Source of the DNA: Apostichopus japonicus
Lineage: Eukaryota; Echinodermata; Holothuroidea; Aspidochirotida; Stichopodidae
Assembly (NCBI RefSeq): GCF_037975245.1
Contig: NC_092572.1
Span: 12,342,269 to 12,406,268, forward strand
DNA: 64,000 nt
Direction: 5' to 3'
The translations under genes were made by a program, and so were the position numbers. This document shows, one piece after another, positions 63,101 through 64,000 of the stretch (the first letter of the stretch is position 1; every line of letters starts with the position of its first letter). The notes below the pieces were generated by a model. It saw only the letters and a program-made list of their open reading frames with translations. It had not been told where the DNA came from and ran no database searches.

Positions 63101-64000
63101 GTAAGCCACATATATTAATCCTTAAGTTTAACTATTCGGAATATAGTAAGCCACAGATATTCATAAGTAAGTTTACTATTCCTAGGTATTTTAAGCCAGA
63201 GATATTCATAAGTAACTTAAACTATTTGCTAGTGTTGTAAGCCACAGATAATCATAATTTAGTTTAACTATTCGTTACTATTTAAGCCACAGATATTCAT
63301 AAGTAAGTTAAACTATTCGTTACTATTTAAGCCACAGATATTCATAAGTAAGTTTCACTATTCGTTACTATTTAAGATACAGATATTCATAAGTCAGTTT
63401 AACTATTCCTTACTATTGTAAGCCACAGATATTCATAAGTTATTTAACTATTCGTGGGTAATGTAAGCCACATATATTAATCCTTAAGTTTAACTATTCG
63501 GAATATAGTAAGCCACAGATATTCATAAGTAAGTTTACTATTCCTAGGTATTTTAAGCCAGAGATATTCATAAGTAACTTAAACTATTTGCTAGTGTTGT
63601 AAGCCACAGATAATCATAATTTAGTTTAACTATTCGTTACTATTTAAGCCACAGATATTCATAAGTAAGTTTCACTATTCGTTACTATTTAAGCCACAGA
63701 TATTCATAATTAGGTTTAATTACTTCTAAGTATTGTAAGCCACAGATATTCATAAGTAAGTTTCACTATTCGTTACTATTTAAGCCACAGATATTCATAA
63801 GTCAGTTTCACTATTCGTTACTATTTAAGCCGCAGATATTCATAAGTCAGTTACACTATTCGTTACTCTTTAAGCCACAGATATTCATAAGTCAGTTTAA
63901 CTATTCGTTACTATTTAAGCCACAGATATTCATAAGTAACTTTCACTATTCGTTACTATTTAAGCCACAGATATTCATAAGTCAGTTTCACTATTCGTTA
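57115..64000 (+). repeat. 45-47-bp satellite, about 150 copies, runs out of the window
   Basis: Units start near AAGCCACAGATATTCATAAG and end TTCGTTACTATT. The older half (57.1-60 kb) is diverged (TAAGTAAGTTTAACTATTC type). In the right part (62.1-63.0 kb) a 45-bp form with AAGTCAGTTTCACTATTCG is almost uniform. Larger duplications are present: a 636-bp block (59891 and 60527), and a marker with GTGGGTAATGTAAGCCAC at about 61329, 61692, 61918, 63091 and 63452. The array begins immediately after the 14-mer array and has no visible end. Confidence 0.96.
58341..58401 (+). repeat. 8-bp GCTACCAT repeat inside the 46-bp satellite
   Basis: About seven units of GCTACCAT with variants GCTACCGA and GCTACCGT. 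It interrupts the satellite once; the satellite resumes near 58415. Confidence 0.9.

Noticed and set aside
57115-64000. CRISPR-like array
   Set aside because: Units are contiguous 45-47-bp tandem repeats without unique spacers, and the DNA is eukaryotic.

Overview
The window is eukaryotic nuclear DNA: AT-rich, intron-split genes with GT-AG junctions, non-autonomous DNA transposons with target-site duplications, remnants of a LINE and a Penelope-like element, and very long tandem arrays. The scattered TAGGCC/GGCCTA words and the type of mobile elements suggest a marine invertebrate, possibly an echinoderm. This is an impression; the sequence alone does not fix the species.

Gene-bearing part (1-33.5 kb). 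At the left edge, on the minus strand, is the 5' part of a gene I read as CCDC15, a centriole inner-scaffold protein. Exon 1 ends at 2693, exon 2 is 650-799, and the gene probably continues past the left edge. Its first intron holds a 661-bp inverted-repeat transposon. From about 12.2 kb down to 7.65 kb, also minus, lies a small secreted-peptide gene: TATA box, noncoding first exon, an exon with signal peptide, acidic pro-region and dibasic site, then a cysteine-rich exon. It is the most interesting gene here and I cannot name its family. From 29.5 to 25.4 kb, minus, is a split gene whose exons carry the Arg box and the GH-x8-Tyr box of a tyrosine recombinase plus a Trp-containing basic C-terminal domain. 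It looks Crypton-like and damaged: the middle of the catalytic domain was not found, and there is one in-frame stop and one phase break. A possible terminal exon of a plus-strand gene is at 33431-33493.

Mobile elements. Five hAT-type non-autonomous elements have clear 8-bp duplications (3175-3606, 17384-18672, 24647-25012, 25761-26113, 30038-30938). Three of them share a 33-bp internal module although their ends differ. A 5'-truncated L2/CR1-like LINE ends near 13.98 kb. A Penelope-like remnant (about 23.02-23.80 kb) has a GIY-YIG coding remnant, inverted terminal copies and a hammerhead-like motif. Smaller minisatellites occur at 4.9, 12.9, 16.6, 21.07 and 33.0 kb.

Satellite part (33.56-64 kb). 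Four tandem arrays stand end to end with almost nothing between them: a 221/223-bp repeat arranged as a 444-bp dimer, a 12-bp-type CATTTCCATCAC array, a 20.7-kb array of the 14-mer TTTTATCAYCATCA in which G is nearly absent from the plus strand, and a 45-47-bp satellite that runs out of the window. The very long open frames in the 14-mer array follow from its arithmetic and are not convincing genes.
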